Below are positions 1 to 10,966 of a stretch of 64,000 nt of DNA, piece by piece (positions within the stretch are counted from its first letter, which is position 1; the number at the start of each line of letters is the position of its first letter). A program made the position numbers and the translations under genes. Source of the DNA: Argopecten irradians. Its lineage: Eukaryota; Mollusca; Bivalvia; Pectinida; Pectinidae. The stretch covers positions 17,865,544 to 17,929,543 of the forward strand of contig NC_091144.1 in assembly GCF_041381155.1 (NCBI RefSeq). The letters are read 5' to 3'. The notes under the pieces were generated by a model. That model saw only the letters and a list, made by a program, of their open reading frames with translations. It did no database searches and had not been told where the DNA came from.

Positions 1-186
1 TTGTTACTTATAGCATCAAAATCCGGAATACAAATATCATTATACATGTAGCTTCTTTATTATAGCAATCGTTTGTGATGTTTTGTATTGCAGTTTCTTT
101 TTTCAAGTTCAAACTTTATAACCTGACACTTGAGACTTTACATTGACCTAGCCAGCATAAACATAACAGATTATCTCCCTTTGTAG

Positions 187-1659
187 TCACCCGGATGATA
201 TAGACCTATACACTGGAGGTCTATCAGAGGTCCGTCTCCCTGGGGCCGCTGTGGGACCCACATTCGGATGCATCATAGCCAGACAGTTCAAAAAGTACCA
301 GAGCGGAGACAGACATTGGTACGAGACGGACCATGCGGACACAAGGTTTACTTTGAGTGAGTATAATACAGTACGACCTCTCTGAAGCAATAATTGGAAC
401 CCAATTTTTCGTTCGCGTGCGATTTACGTTAGCAATATTCGTGATAATGTTATCTCGAAATCAGAACTTTTTATGAAACGGAATTGTACATCCCTTTTTG
501 TTTTCATAAAGTAGTGTTAGAGATTAGGTATAAGAATTCATGGTTGAAATATTGTATTTTATTTGAAATCATTGCAAGTCATACCGAAGAGTAATTTCAT
601 ACCTCATTGAAATATTTTCTCATACTCATTAATATCAATAAATGTACAATTCGACAGTGTCAAGTACATGTAATTAAAATGATGATGTTTTTCTTGATTT
701 GAAGCTCAACTGAACGAAATAAAGAAGACGTCCTTGGCTTCAGTGTTATGTCAAAATACAGGTACACAGCTTACCCAGCCCTCAGTGTTCCTAGCTGCGG
801 ATGATTTCAGGTATTCATTTTCTTACAATATCTTGCCAACTTAAAGTGAAAAAGTAAAGGAAACTCTTGATACTGTGATGCTTTTCATGAACTTGCTCAT
901 TTTTTAACTATTTATATATCTTTGTCTTGATTGTTAGCAGTTTGTTATTTACATTTTAATTGGCATCACAAATATTTATTTATGTGTAATCAGGGGTTAA
1001 TTTGTAACCAGATAATATCAACGTTATTATTTATATTAATAGTAACAGGAAGCTGTTTTGTAGCCAGATAATATCAGTGTTATTATTTGTATTAACAGTA
1101 ACAGACAGGTGTTTTGTAGCCAGATAATATCAATGTTATTATTTATATTTACAGTAACAGGCAGGTGTTTTGTAGCCAGATAATATCAATGTTATTTATG
1201 TATAGTTATAATTACAGGAAGGTGTTTTGTAGCCAGATAATATCAATGTTAGTATTTTTATTTACAGTAAGAGGAAGGTGATTCGTAACCAGATAATATC
1301 AATGTTATTATTTATATCTTTAGTTACAGGAAGGTGTTTTGTAGCCAGATAATATCAATGTTGTTATATACAGTAACAGGCAGGTGATTTGTAACCAGAT
1401 AATATCAATGTTATTATTTATATTTTACAGTAACAGGAAGGTACTATTTATATTTTACAGTAACAGGAAGGTACTTTGTAACCAGATTGCCTCTATAGAT
1501 TTATCCCTGTGGACTGAACACAGTCAGACGGATAGTCCCACCTTTCAGTCTCCTAAATCCTTCCTTAATCCACTACAGAGCCCTAATCCAAATGTCTTCA
1601 AGGAAGCCTTTAACAGATTGCTGCAGAACTTACGGAGAAGAATGGTAGTCAAAGTGTGA
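187..1659 (+). CDS. Haem peroxidase gene A, last three exons (5' part outside window)
   Basis: Three exons can be read: 187-356 (begins HPDDIDLYTGGLSE after a one-base split codon; contains GPTFGCIIARQFKKYQSGDR), 705-810 (QLNEIKKTSLASVLCQNTG) and 1461-1659 (NRKVLCNQIASIDLSLW, stop TGA at 1657-1659). Acceptors AG at 185-186, 703-704 and 1459-1460 and donors GTGAGT at 357 and GTATTC at 811 keep one frame. These are the C-terminal segments of animal haem peroxidases (peroxinectin/chorion peroxidase type): the GPTF.CI...QF block after the catalytic core, then the disulphide-bearing tail. The 170-bp first exon has exactly the same length and phases as its counterparts in genes B and C. Catalytic residues lie upstream of the window. 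The C-terminal tail beyond LSLW is longer than in gene B and ends in a basic run (RRRMVVKV). Family assignment is secure; substrate is unknown. Confidence 0.88.
985..1475 (+). repeat. Tandem copies of a 3' splice site plus exon start, in the last intron of gene A
   Basis: About eight units of roughly 50-60 bp carry a core TTTGTAGCCAGATAATATCA. Most begin with an acceptor-like TTACAG followed by TAACAGGAAGGT, which is the start of the real last exon at 1461. The core CCAGATAATATCA recurs near 1010, 1060, 1117, 1177, 1231, 1290, 1347 and 1397; the final 30-bp unit (1431-1460) is directly repeated at 1461. The exon itself reads CCAGATTGCC where the units have CCAGATAATA, so the units are copies of the exon border that diverge after about 30 bases. 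Confidence 0.9.
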
Positions 1660-3599
1660 ATAAGTGTTATCCAAAATATTCATACTTTGATTGGGATTTT
1701 TGCTATTCTGTATTTGTAATTTACATGATTATCTGTCATTGCACGTAGGTGTTGGTTGTGACACCATGCGTTTGCAGACGTAACCTCACACGTTTTAGAG
1801 TAAACGGTGTGGGGTTTGCTTAACAATGATGACGTCACACAGATACCTATAAGCAAGGGAGGTCACTTTACAATATGGACAAAAATTGGACTGATAAATA
1901 ATCAGAATTCAAAATTAAAATGAGGACATGGGATTTTTTAATTAAACGGCAGGATAACGAAGGTGTAAATGGTATGTAATATCAAGTGTAACTCTTACAA
2001 TAATTAAATCTATTTAATGTATCGACTATCAGAAGCATTAAACAAGCATAACATATAGCAGTAAGATAATAATAAAATACCAATATATCAAATTAAACTT
2101 GGATACACCTTTTATGATATAGACCCTTATAAACATCTATGCAGATTGATTATAAAAATGATATCCCATTAAAGTAATAAAAAGATTCATTCTAGATACA
2201 ATTCTTTTGACAACGAGGCGTGTAATCAATTGAGGATTGTCTCAAAGTTAGATTAAGATAAATCGTAATTACAGTTTACATAAATGGAAGTAGTATTCAA
2301 TGGTGTCTGTGATTTATTGTACCAAAAACAATACTTATACCAAATATGAGTGTTTCATTTATCTGTTGGTTTTCACGTGCGAATATGATGTTGTTTTACA
2401 TGAGATGTCTTTGAGACACATTCTAGTAGTTTATGTTATAGCAATTCTCATTTGGTCGTCAGTAATCATATCTTTCTGAAATTATGAAATATTTTCAATA
2501 GTTTTTATTTTATAAGTGTGAACTGACTTCATTACATGAATACATAATCTAAACGTGAAATTCACTATATTAATACCTAATACAGCAATATAAACTATAA
2601 AAGAAATCTGTTCTGTTGATTGGATAGTAAAGAATGGTAGATTTATTCATCAATTGTTTACTATTACGGTGAAATCATCCCTCTGAAGATATATCACATC
2701 CCGCCTTTACATAACGCATATATTTACTGTATTGGCAACGTCAGTTACATAAGCATAAACAAAACATTTGCTTTAAGGCTGTAATTTGCAAACAATCATA
2801 AAATTTAATCTTATTTCTTTATCTTCATTTTCTGTTGCTACCAAACAAGTAAAATATCATTTTGTTACATAAGTACATTATTGATGGAAATACTATATAA
2901 TAAAATATGGATGAAAGTAAGTTTGTTATGAATTATCTGTGTGTAGAAGACTTGTATGTAAACATGTGTATAAAATAAGTGACGACTTGTACATGTATAG
3001 AACATTAAAAGATATGAAAATGAAGATGTATTTGTTCTATATATAACCATTTTATAAATGTAACATTTGGGGATTAATAACAATTAACACAATAGACAAG
3101 AGTTATGTCTTCATCACGTCATTAAATTGACAGATAATTTCTTGGAAACAATCCATTGTGTTAACAAAATATGGAACAAGAAAATAATCCTTTCCGAGAG
3201 ACAGAAAATTGTCTTGTATTCATGACAGTCTGATTATCCTTCATATCCACTTATGAAAGAGTATTTTTTCTTTCATACCTCGATGTTTTATTGCAATTTT
3301 ACAGCTATTTTGAAATAAATTTGAAGACATCGACGACTGGAAGTCAATTTTCCATACATGAAAAATTACGTGATATTTTCATAACAAATTCCGTTGTTTG
3401 CATCCTTTATAGTAAAACCAGTCATATTTGTGAAAAAAATGTTAAAAATTTTACCGGAGAAATATAATTTTATATAGATTTTGTTGACGCCGTGACGTCA
3501 CGAGGCTTTATTGCATGGGTAGTCATGCAATACCGCCTCAGGAGACATAAGTGTATTGCCCTGGACCAGTATTACACTTCCATTGCTAACTCTTTATTT
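1660..3599. other. AT-rich intergenic stretch, no gene seen
   Basis: This follows the gene A stop codon. Possible polyadenylation signals AATAAA lie near 1896 and 2069. At 3509-3532 a short inverted repeat TATTGCATG...CATGCAATA is present. No ORF here resembles a protein and no splice-linked exon chain was recognised. Confidence 0.6.
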
Positions 3600-4230
3600 T
3601 TAATTTTTCATCACATTCCACCATTCTAAAATATTATCATGTTTTTCTATTTCCTTATCCAGCACTTCCAGCAGAATTCTAGAGTATTTTGAAAAAACAT
3701 CATTAATAATAACTTTTTCACTTAATTTCCAAGAGCCTGGTTCTCTATCAGACTCGTATAATAATATTTTCAGCGAAGCTAATTTATGATCACTGTAAGG
3801 ATAATGTTTTATTTTAAAGCACACTTAATAATGACGATATATTTTCATGTGTAAGGAACATATTAATACGTGACTTTGAAGTTCCTTATAAATGCAATTA
3901 ATTCAGGGTTAATGTCTTCTCTATTATGGATTAAGTTTCTATCTTTTGACTTATCGAGCACACAGTTAAAATCACCTATTAAAATATTTTCTATGGTATC
4001 ATCAGATATGATAAATCTACTCAATGTATTAAAAACCATTTTCTGTCATCACATTTATTAGGTGTGTAAATATTAATTATTTGGAATGTCTTATTGTTTG
4101 CTGATAACTTACAAGATAAAATTCTACCATGGTTATCTCTAAAATATTCTGATAACTTGAAATGTGATGTATGCTTAATTAAAACCCAGCTTGTAAATAT
4201 TTCTTTGTTGTTTTGTCCATTATATGACAC
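3600..4230 (-). pseudogene. LINE endonuclease fragment
   Basis: On the minus strand the translation runs from about 4230 to 3600 with frame changes. It contains GRILSCKL, then FQIINIYTPN, then IGDFNCVLD (the GDFN motif of AP-endonuclease-like LINE endonucleases, near 3970), then YSDHKLASLKI (the SDH catalytic motif, near 3790) and a GSWKLS segment that in L1-like elements follows the endonuclease. The reverse transcriptase is missing, so this is a truncated internal piece. The order of motifs is diagnostic; the clade is uncertain but looks L1/Tx1-like. Its upstream end abuts the region of ATAATGGACA repeats bordering the tyrosine recombinase pseudogene. Confidence 0.8.
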
Positions 4231-4331
4231 CTATGTGTCCATTATTGGACTCCACTGTTCATTATTTCCCTTAATAATGGACAAATGGAAATAATGGACA
4301 GTCGTGCGCATTATTCTCCAAGTAATGGACA
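4214..4331. repeat. Cluster of ATAATGGACA / TGTCCATTAT motifs
   Basis: TGTCCATTAT occurs at 4214 and 4236, and its complement ATAATGGACA at 4274 and 4291, with TAATGGACA again at 4323. The same 10-mer recurs once at the other side of the recombinase pseudogene (6083-6092). The arrangement is roughly palindromic around 4255. Confidence 0.7.
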
Positions 4332-4400
4332 ATCTCCTTTCAATAATAACAAAACACTGTTGTATGAAAATAACAAATTTGATTGAAACCTTTCAAAACT

Positions 4401-6089
4401 TCACTTTATGCTGACACCACCTTTCGTGATATTACAGGTAATTTCTCTTCCAACACTAGAAGTCATGTCACAGGGTTTAAGGCGCTTGGCACCACACACA
4501 TCCATATCATTTTGGATTTCTCCACGAAGAATTTCACTCATTTGTTGCTGTTGGTGATCACTGGGTCTTTTGTACACACGAACAGCATTAGACCTATGTC
4601 CTGTTTTTTCGGCAATTAACTGTTCGTCAACACCTGCCGAGTACAATCGCGTTACCGCCGTAGCCCTTAAGGAGTGATTGGTGTAATTTCCTAGGCATCC
4701 AGCTTCTGCACAGATAGACTTCAATGTCCCTTGGAGAGTGTGTACGCCGACTGGAGCGTCCGCATACCAGCACGTTCCTTTAACGCATCTGTTTTAGCGC
4801 CTACCGGTCTGAAATCAGTAATAGGAAAGAGTGTTTACAATATGCTATATACTTAATTAATTCTTGAGTAAAAATATATATTTATAACAAAAAGGCCATA
4901 TATCGTAATCATGTTAAATGCATGTAAGTGTTAAAGCATCGGCATGTTGATTTCTTTGGTCGTAACATATATTGAAGAAACACAGAGAAAAGAAACTTAC
5001 CTTGCCTGCATGTATTTCATGTAGAGTTGGATGATGCATCTATCCTTGTTATAACTCTCATAGGCTCGGGTCATTTTTGGAGTTACTTTCCTGTGAGACA
5101 AGCCCCCAGCATTGGTCTTTGAAATGTCCTCTGTATATTGCAGGTACTGACGGCCGTCAAAATCTTTCATAAGCTTTATCTGAGACAGGGGTCCGTACCC
5201 AAATTTCTGTGCTCCTGTCCTGCTCTTAAAGCAAAGTTAAGTCCAATGAGATAAATCATTGTGTTCAGCAGTTTTTGTGGAGTGTCATGTCCTAAAATTT
5301 GCAAAGACCATAAAGTTTCTTCTTGGTCCAATGTGATGATGTCCGCCTGTTTCCTGTCCAATCCAATGCCTTGCTTTGAAAGGGTTTTCATTTTTGCATT
5401 GAGGATTTCCTTCATTTTAGAATAGACCTCATCGTCCAAAAAACTAACAAATTTCCCATTGGAACGAAGATGATGTTGGATAGAGATAACAATCTCATAG
5501 ATGGTATTGGGTCTGTACTCCTTTCTAGAAACATTCCGTACTTCTGTTATGAAAAATCACATAGCATCTGACATTTCTTGAGGTTCCATTTGAAGTAACG
5601 GGGTAGAAAAAGTTTGTTCACAGTTCATATTGTTTCTTTCCTCTTACCAGTGTTAAATAAATGAACAGCCCATTTTGATTTATGTTCCATTTGTTTGCCC
5701 TTGCTTTCATCAAGAAGACATTGTAAATCTGTTTCTTTCAATGGAGACATAAATCTCTTTCTTCCTGTCTTTTCAATTTCCATTGAAGCTTGGACAATGG
5801 CACGATCGTCATCAGATGAAATGTCGGAAAATAGGTCACTCCGAACGGTGAAACATGGCTTATTAATATTACTATACTGATTCTCCATATGCACAACACC
5901 ACAGAGTACATCATCTGTATCATAGTTAGATACATCCCTTACATCCCTGAATGATGACTGGGTAACAAAAATGTTATTATCACTGTCAGACATGTTCATA
6001 TATGTGTTACTTCCCCACTGGTTAGAACAAAAATGAGAGCTACAACACCTGACAGTGCATGCATGAAGCCAAACAATGACACTGTCCAT
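4401..6089 (-). pseudogene. Crypton-type tyrosine recombinase (DUF3504-like) remnant
   Basis: Read leftwards, the pieces are: 6089-5628, with a KSKWAVHLFNTGKRK segment typical of the start of this family's N-terminal core domain; 5627-5440, with EYRPNTIYEIVISIQHHL; 5439-5176, with LDRKQADIITLDQEE and LNFALRAGQEHRNL, which holds the first catalytic Arg; 5215-5001, with LSQIKLMKDFDGRQYLQYTE; and, after a probable intron (donor GTAAG at 5000-4996, acceptor AG at 4810-4809), 4808-4401 with NHSLRATAVTRLY (HxxR), TGHRSNAVRVYKR (His and the nucleophile Tyr). These are the R, HxxR, H and Y positions of tyrosine recombinases as found in Cryptons and in the domesticated ZMYM/QRICH1/KIAA1958 proteins. 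It is broken: frame changes near 5630, 5215 and 4775, and an in-frame TGA near 5560. It is therefore a dead copy, although the catalytic motifs are well preserved. Confidence 0.85.
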
Positions 6090-6092
6090 TAT

Positions 6093-7160
6093 TTGTCACG
6101 GATGAATGAACAGGTGAGTGAACAGGTGAGTGGGATGTTCCATTTTTAAAACGGGTAATCAAGGTTGTTGGAGCTGGGTTTTAAGTAGGATAAATTGGAC
6201 AGGGTTTCGGAAATTATCCATTACTTAATGTACAATTTGCACCCATTACAAACTTAAAGTTAACATTCTGGTTATATTTTTTCCACGCACTCTTTTTGAT
6301 TCATATTTACATTCTATACTTCTTACGTTGTAACTTCGAGAATAAATTACAATTTCAAATATATTATAGTAATACATTATCATTTCACTGTAAGAGAGCA
6401 ACCAACTAAATAATTTTACATAGACCACATTGTTAAACTTTGTTAAAGTTTTGTACTGTAATATTAAAACAAAGGAATATTAGTTAGATATTGTGTTCTA
6501 TAATTAAAGTCTAGGTTCTCATATAACACTAAATAGAAAAAAAGTTTGGGTCCTTCTGCTCAAACTCCAACCAGGGTAGCTTTATTGAAATCAGGCGCAT
6601 TTTGCACTAAAAAATCCTGAAATTCTAATGCTTTTACCCATTCATTATCAAAAATGATATTTTGAACCTAAATCGCAATATGAATTTCCAAATTCATATC
6701 ATGGTTATCTAGGAATACTTACCTGTCAGAAAACATTTTTACTTTTGAAATTCATAATTAGCCAGTCAATCAGCGGCTGGGTTAAATTCTATCCTGGGCT
6801 CAATCTTCTATACACAGGGGCCATTTCGAAAGGTCTTTTTTATTTAGTTGGATGATCCCTATAATACAAAAGCATGCCTACAGCATGTACATGTATGTAC
6901 CTACAAGTATAATTAAGGTACATGTATACCGTTATGTTATTGACCTGAATAATAACATATACATATTTACACACATAATCGCACACAAACGTATCATCTG
7001 GACATGAAAATTGAATATGAACATTATATGATTGGTAATGTCGAATATTTACTTATTGTATGTACAGTACAGGCAAAGCATCTAGGTATCATTTCTGGAA
7101 GACTTAGACAGTTGTCTGTCTTCAGGCGGTGTTGACATGCCATTTCTACCACGTTTCCTT
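6093..7160. other. Intergenic stretch, no gene seen
   Basis: It contains a 12-bp direct duplication GAACAGGTGAGT near 6107-6130 just upstream of the recombinase remnant. Otherwise AT-rich sequence without a recognisable gene. Confidence 0.5.
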
Positions 7161-7162
7161 AC

Positions 7163-8351
7163 TTATTTTGGAGTGTTTATTGAACTTCTAACCGGCGAGG
7201 GTGCATCAGATTCGATGAATGAGCTAAACATGTTCATGATTTTCTCTGCACCCGTTTTGTTTATGTGAACACCGCTGTGATTGTTTGGATCAAAATTGGC
7301 TCTGACTGGCGAACCGTTGAACATAAATGCCATATGTAGGTCAATAAATTTGAGCTTAACATCTTTTTCACAAAGTTTTCTAATAAAAGTATTGACCTCA
7401 ACAGTCGTTTCGTTCAGAAGGTTGATGTTGTTGTCCTTACCTTTTTTTTCGGAATTATCGTACATAATCCCTTTTCACTCGCTTCCGGAAACGCGTCCTT
7501 GACCTTACCAAGTGCCTCAGTGACACTGATGTTTACATTTGTGGCTTCCTGTTTGTTGGTAGACACACCATTAGTTCACAGGCGTCTGCATCTGGTTTTG
7601 GAGAAATAAAATATCCTACCCCTACTATATGAACAAGGTGAGACACTCCATGAACCGGAAGTTGAGGCCACGCTCCAATTCACTTTGAAATTAGACCAAA
7701 TTTGACGAAAATATTGATTGTGGGCTCGTTTAATCAACGTACCTTAATTAAGAATCCTTTTTTGTAGTGTATGCCAGGTTTTTATCGCGAAGTTACGGTT
7801 TTTTAATATGAAACAGGACACCAAGTATCCAAGTAGCGGACGATGCATCAACTGTGGAACGGAAGTTGATCTTTCAAGCAAGCAGTTTTGCAAGGAGCAA
7901 TCTGATTGGTTAATTAAATTAATTGACTGATCAGATTGCTTCTTGCAAATGCTCACTTGAAGAGTTCCACTTCCGTTCCACAGTTGAAGTATCGGAGTGT
8001 CACATCTTGTTCATATAGTAGGGGTAGGTTATTATATTTTTATCAAACCAGAAGCAGACGCCTGTGATTAGTTCCTTAACATACTACCACCTTATTCACT
8101 TCGTCTGTCTCATTAAGTGTTTCTATAGCTTTATCTATCGTGACGTCTATCCCGCTTAGAGTTGTTCCGGACACGGCTGCGTTGACTATGTATTTAGAGT
8201 CTGTGTCTAGTCTGGTACAGTTAGATGCACCAAGTAACACATTCTTACACTTACTGCTACATGTATCTCTTTCGTCGTTGTCGTGCACATTCCCAGTGGG
8301 TTGATTTTTACTATCGTCTTCGTATGTTTGTGTGTTGACCGGTAGGTCCAC
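7163..8351 (-). pseudogene. SGNH-hydrolase-like protein, interrupted and degenerate
   Basis: On the minus strand the N-terminal part (8351-8076) reads NVLLGASNCTRLD, corresponding to SGNH block I with GASN for GDS, and then EVNKVVVC followed by TAA, GGA ACT AAT: the codons after the stop spell GTN, the start of the block III GTND motif. The 490-bp fold-back element sits exactly here (7577-8066). Beyond it the frame continues with EATNVNISVTEALGKVKDAF, then shifts at an A-run near 7447, and the C-terminal part (7465-7163) has FIDLHMAF and NNHSGVHINKTGAE, matching block V (D..H). The pieces line up as one SGNH domain with a nonsense codon (TAA where the family has Leu), an insertion and a frameshift. 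Bivalve genomes hold many such SGNH ORFs, some inside mobile elements; whether this one was a host gene or an element gene is not settled. Its 5' region is triplicated (see 8205-8867). Confidence 0.75.
7577..8066. mobile_element. 490-bp fold-back MITE with target duplication
   Basis: The termini are inverted: left CACAGGCGTCTGCATCTGGT, right end reading the same way on the other strand (CACAGGCGTCTGCTTCTGGT). The inversion continues through CCTACCCCTACTATATGAAC and deep towards the centre near 7918, where GCAATCTGAT meets ATCAGATTGC. The element is flanked by ATTAGTT at 7570-7576 and again at 8067-8073, a 7-bp target-site duplication (8 bp if the next C is shared). It has no coding capacity, as expected of a non-autonomous DNA transposon. 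The size of the duplication would fit a hAT-like element, but the superfamily is a guess. Confidence 0.88.
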
Positions 8352-8867
8352 GGCATAAATTTCTATCTATTACTATTTGTCATCAAGGGTCGCCAGAACT
8401 GGTTTGGAAGATCTTCTTTGGCTGTCTAGTCTGGTACAGTTAGATGCACCAAGTAACACATTCTTACACTTACTGCTACATGCATCTCTTTCGTCGTTGT
8501 CGTGCACATTCCCAGTGGGTTGATTTTTACTATCGTCTTCGTATGTTTGTGTGTTGACCGGTAGGTCCACGGCATAAATTTCTATCTATTACTATTTGTC
8601 ATCAAGGGTCGCCAGAACTGGTTTGGAAGATCTTCTTTGGCTGTCTAGTCTGGTACAGTTAGATGCACCAAGTAACACATTCTTACACTTACTGCTACAT
8701 GTATCTCTTTCGTCGTTGTCGTGCACATTTCCGGTGGGTTGATTTTCTCTATCGTCTTCGTATGTTTGTGTGTTGACCGGTACATGTAGGTCCACGGCAT
8801 AAATTTCTATCTATTACTATTTGTCATCAAGGGTCGCCGGAACTGGTTTGGAAGATCTTCTTTGGCT
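8205..8867 (-). repeat. Triplicated 219-bp unit at the 5' end of the SGNH pseudogene
   Basis: The unit starts with GTCTAGTCTGGTACAG at 8205, 8424 and 8643 (periods of 219 and 219 bp; the last copy is 225 bp because of an extra CATGTA). Copies are almost identical. On the minus strand each carries the same short reading frame (PVNTQTYEDD ... NVLLGASNCTRLD). The two upstream copies run into SQRRSSKPVLATLDDK and a stop, while only the copy nearest the SGNH body continues into DTDSKYIVNAAVSG. Confidence 0.92.
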
Positions 8868-9504
8868 GACTTAACAAGTACTCGGCCCATTTAGATATCT
8901 TAACTACAATTTCCGTAATCTAGGAAAGTGTAGGGCTGTCTCAGATAGCCTGGTATGACAATGGGATCTCATGTAATGGGAAATGTTCTCAATGTCTTTT
9001 GACGTCATTACGATTGTGACGTCACAGTTGTCATGCAATCGATAGTGAAATATGACTGTTCAAATGGCCACTCCGTCGATGATTAATTATTGATGAAATG
9101 TAAATGCAAAACTATCAAAATTTTACATTAAAATCATTATTAAAGCAAGAATTGACATGCTTTAAATTGACAATTAGGGGATAATGAATGCCAACTAGAC
9201 AACGGCAAATTAAGCACGAAACGCTAGCGTGCTACAATAAATTTTCCAGCTGGGATTTATTCCACCGTAATTACCAGTTGAATGCATTGATTGGGTAATG
9301 AATTTTCAAAACGGTAGCATATTTGTAACAAATAATCGAAAAAAAGTGTTTTCAGGATATTTGATGTCATCTATATCCTGCCTGTGGATATTGCGTTAGC
9401 ATTGTGTCTGCTGCCCCCCATTGTTTGTATAGTCGTGGCTACATTTTAAAAGTTATATTTATCAAGATTATGAGTTTTGTCTCTTGACCGAGCATCATCA
9501 AAGG

Positions 9505-9780
9505 GAGTGTCCGTTATCAGTATAATGTGACCGGGGGGACGTACTTGTTTGCTGTCTTCGTTGGCTTTCTTTAATGAAAAAGACAAAAATTCAACTCTAT
9601 GTTAATCAAAATACATGCATAATGTGTGCTAGGAATGAAAGTTGTATGTTGCTTATATGTTACATAATTTTGTATATGTTTGGTAAAACTTTGGAGAAAC
9701 AAAAAGACAAGAATTCCACTATAACAAGACGACATAAAACGGACACACAGCAGCCTCCTAAAACATATAAAGAGAAGGTT
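9505..9780 (-). mobile_element. Degenerate copy of the 535-bp dispersed repeat
   Basis: It retains TCAGTATAATGTGACCGGG at the left and ACAAGACGACATAAAAC plus CAGCCTCCTAAAACA at the right. These match, in order, the same landmarks in the well-preserved copy at 37085-37330. Inner sequence is diverged and partly deleted. Confidence 0.6.
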
Positions 9781-10966
9781 CCTGCTCGTGTTATCCGTTC
9801 AGCATAACGTGAGAATGTCCATTGTCAGCACAATCTACACGGATGGGGTGTACTGCTTAGTGTTTTTGTTGTTGTATATTTCTGAAATATATCACAATAA
9901 AATTGAGACATAGCATAAATATACCACAATCTTCTAAGCATGCACACATCCATTTACGCAACATATCGCAGGTAGGGAGTCCGTCCAGTTATAACCCAAG
10001 CTGTCTAATGAACGTACGTACGAGAGGAATTATGGTTATCTTCATCTAAGTTGAAGCTGACAGCGGTTTGATTGGTTGAAATCATAATAACAATTTTCAC
10101 CACTGCCTTTAGTTCCGAAACATATTTTTTTGTCAAAATTGATATTTTCGGTAACTGGAATTAAAGCGTTTTTAAAGCATTCACGATGCACGTAATAACT
10201 TATTTTAATCATGTAAAACTTAGTTCAAATGTGACAATGACACATTCGTTTGTTTTAAATTGTATCACTGCATTTGCGCAAGAATTGTAAATCAAAGTGC
10301 CTAGGCCACTCATAGATGCTGTGAATGAAGGACTCAAACAAAAGAATAAAATAATTGGTTTATCATTTACATTAAATTTAGTGAACATGTTGTCTGTAGA
10401 GCATTGTATTTATTTAATGTACAATGTTGAATTTTGGAGTTAAACAAAAGATATTGATTATTTTATTATAATAAAGTTGATTCAACCACAATCAGTGGTC
10501 ACAATCAATTTCTTTTTTTCTGAAATAAGTGGATTTAATAAACCAATGAATCTGGTAAAAATCTGAGTGCTATTTTCGTTTAATGCATGTAAGTAATCTA
10601 CATACACATACATGTATTAATTACTGAAATTATCACTTCCATCAATGTCTCTTTAAAAGAAAAGAAAGTAAGTTAATTAATATCCATACCTAATAACAAC
10701 CGAAATATTGCGATTTCTGGATTAAGTAGTGATTTCCTTGTTAGAAAGACATGTGTATCACTTTGCTTTGCCGACTTTTGACTTATAGATCATGGCCAGA
10801 TACTTTTGTCAAATAAAAAATCATAATTTGGTTACCTATTACAACAATCCTTTGATGTTATGAAACATTGTTGCAAATATGTTTGTTTAACCACGGCTTG
10901 AACAAGTCGAACAGCAAGTGCTTATGCAGTGCACTTTCACTACATTATAATAATGAGGTTTATAAA

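Noticed and set aside
985..1475. Regularly spaced repeats that could suggest a CRISPR array
   Set aside because: The spacing segments are themselves repeated, and the units are copies of a splice acceptor and exon start in a eukaryotic gene.
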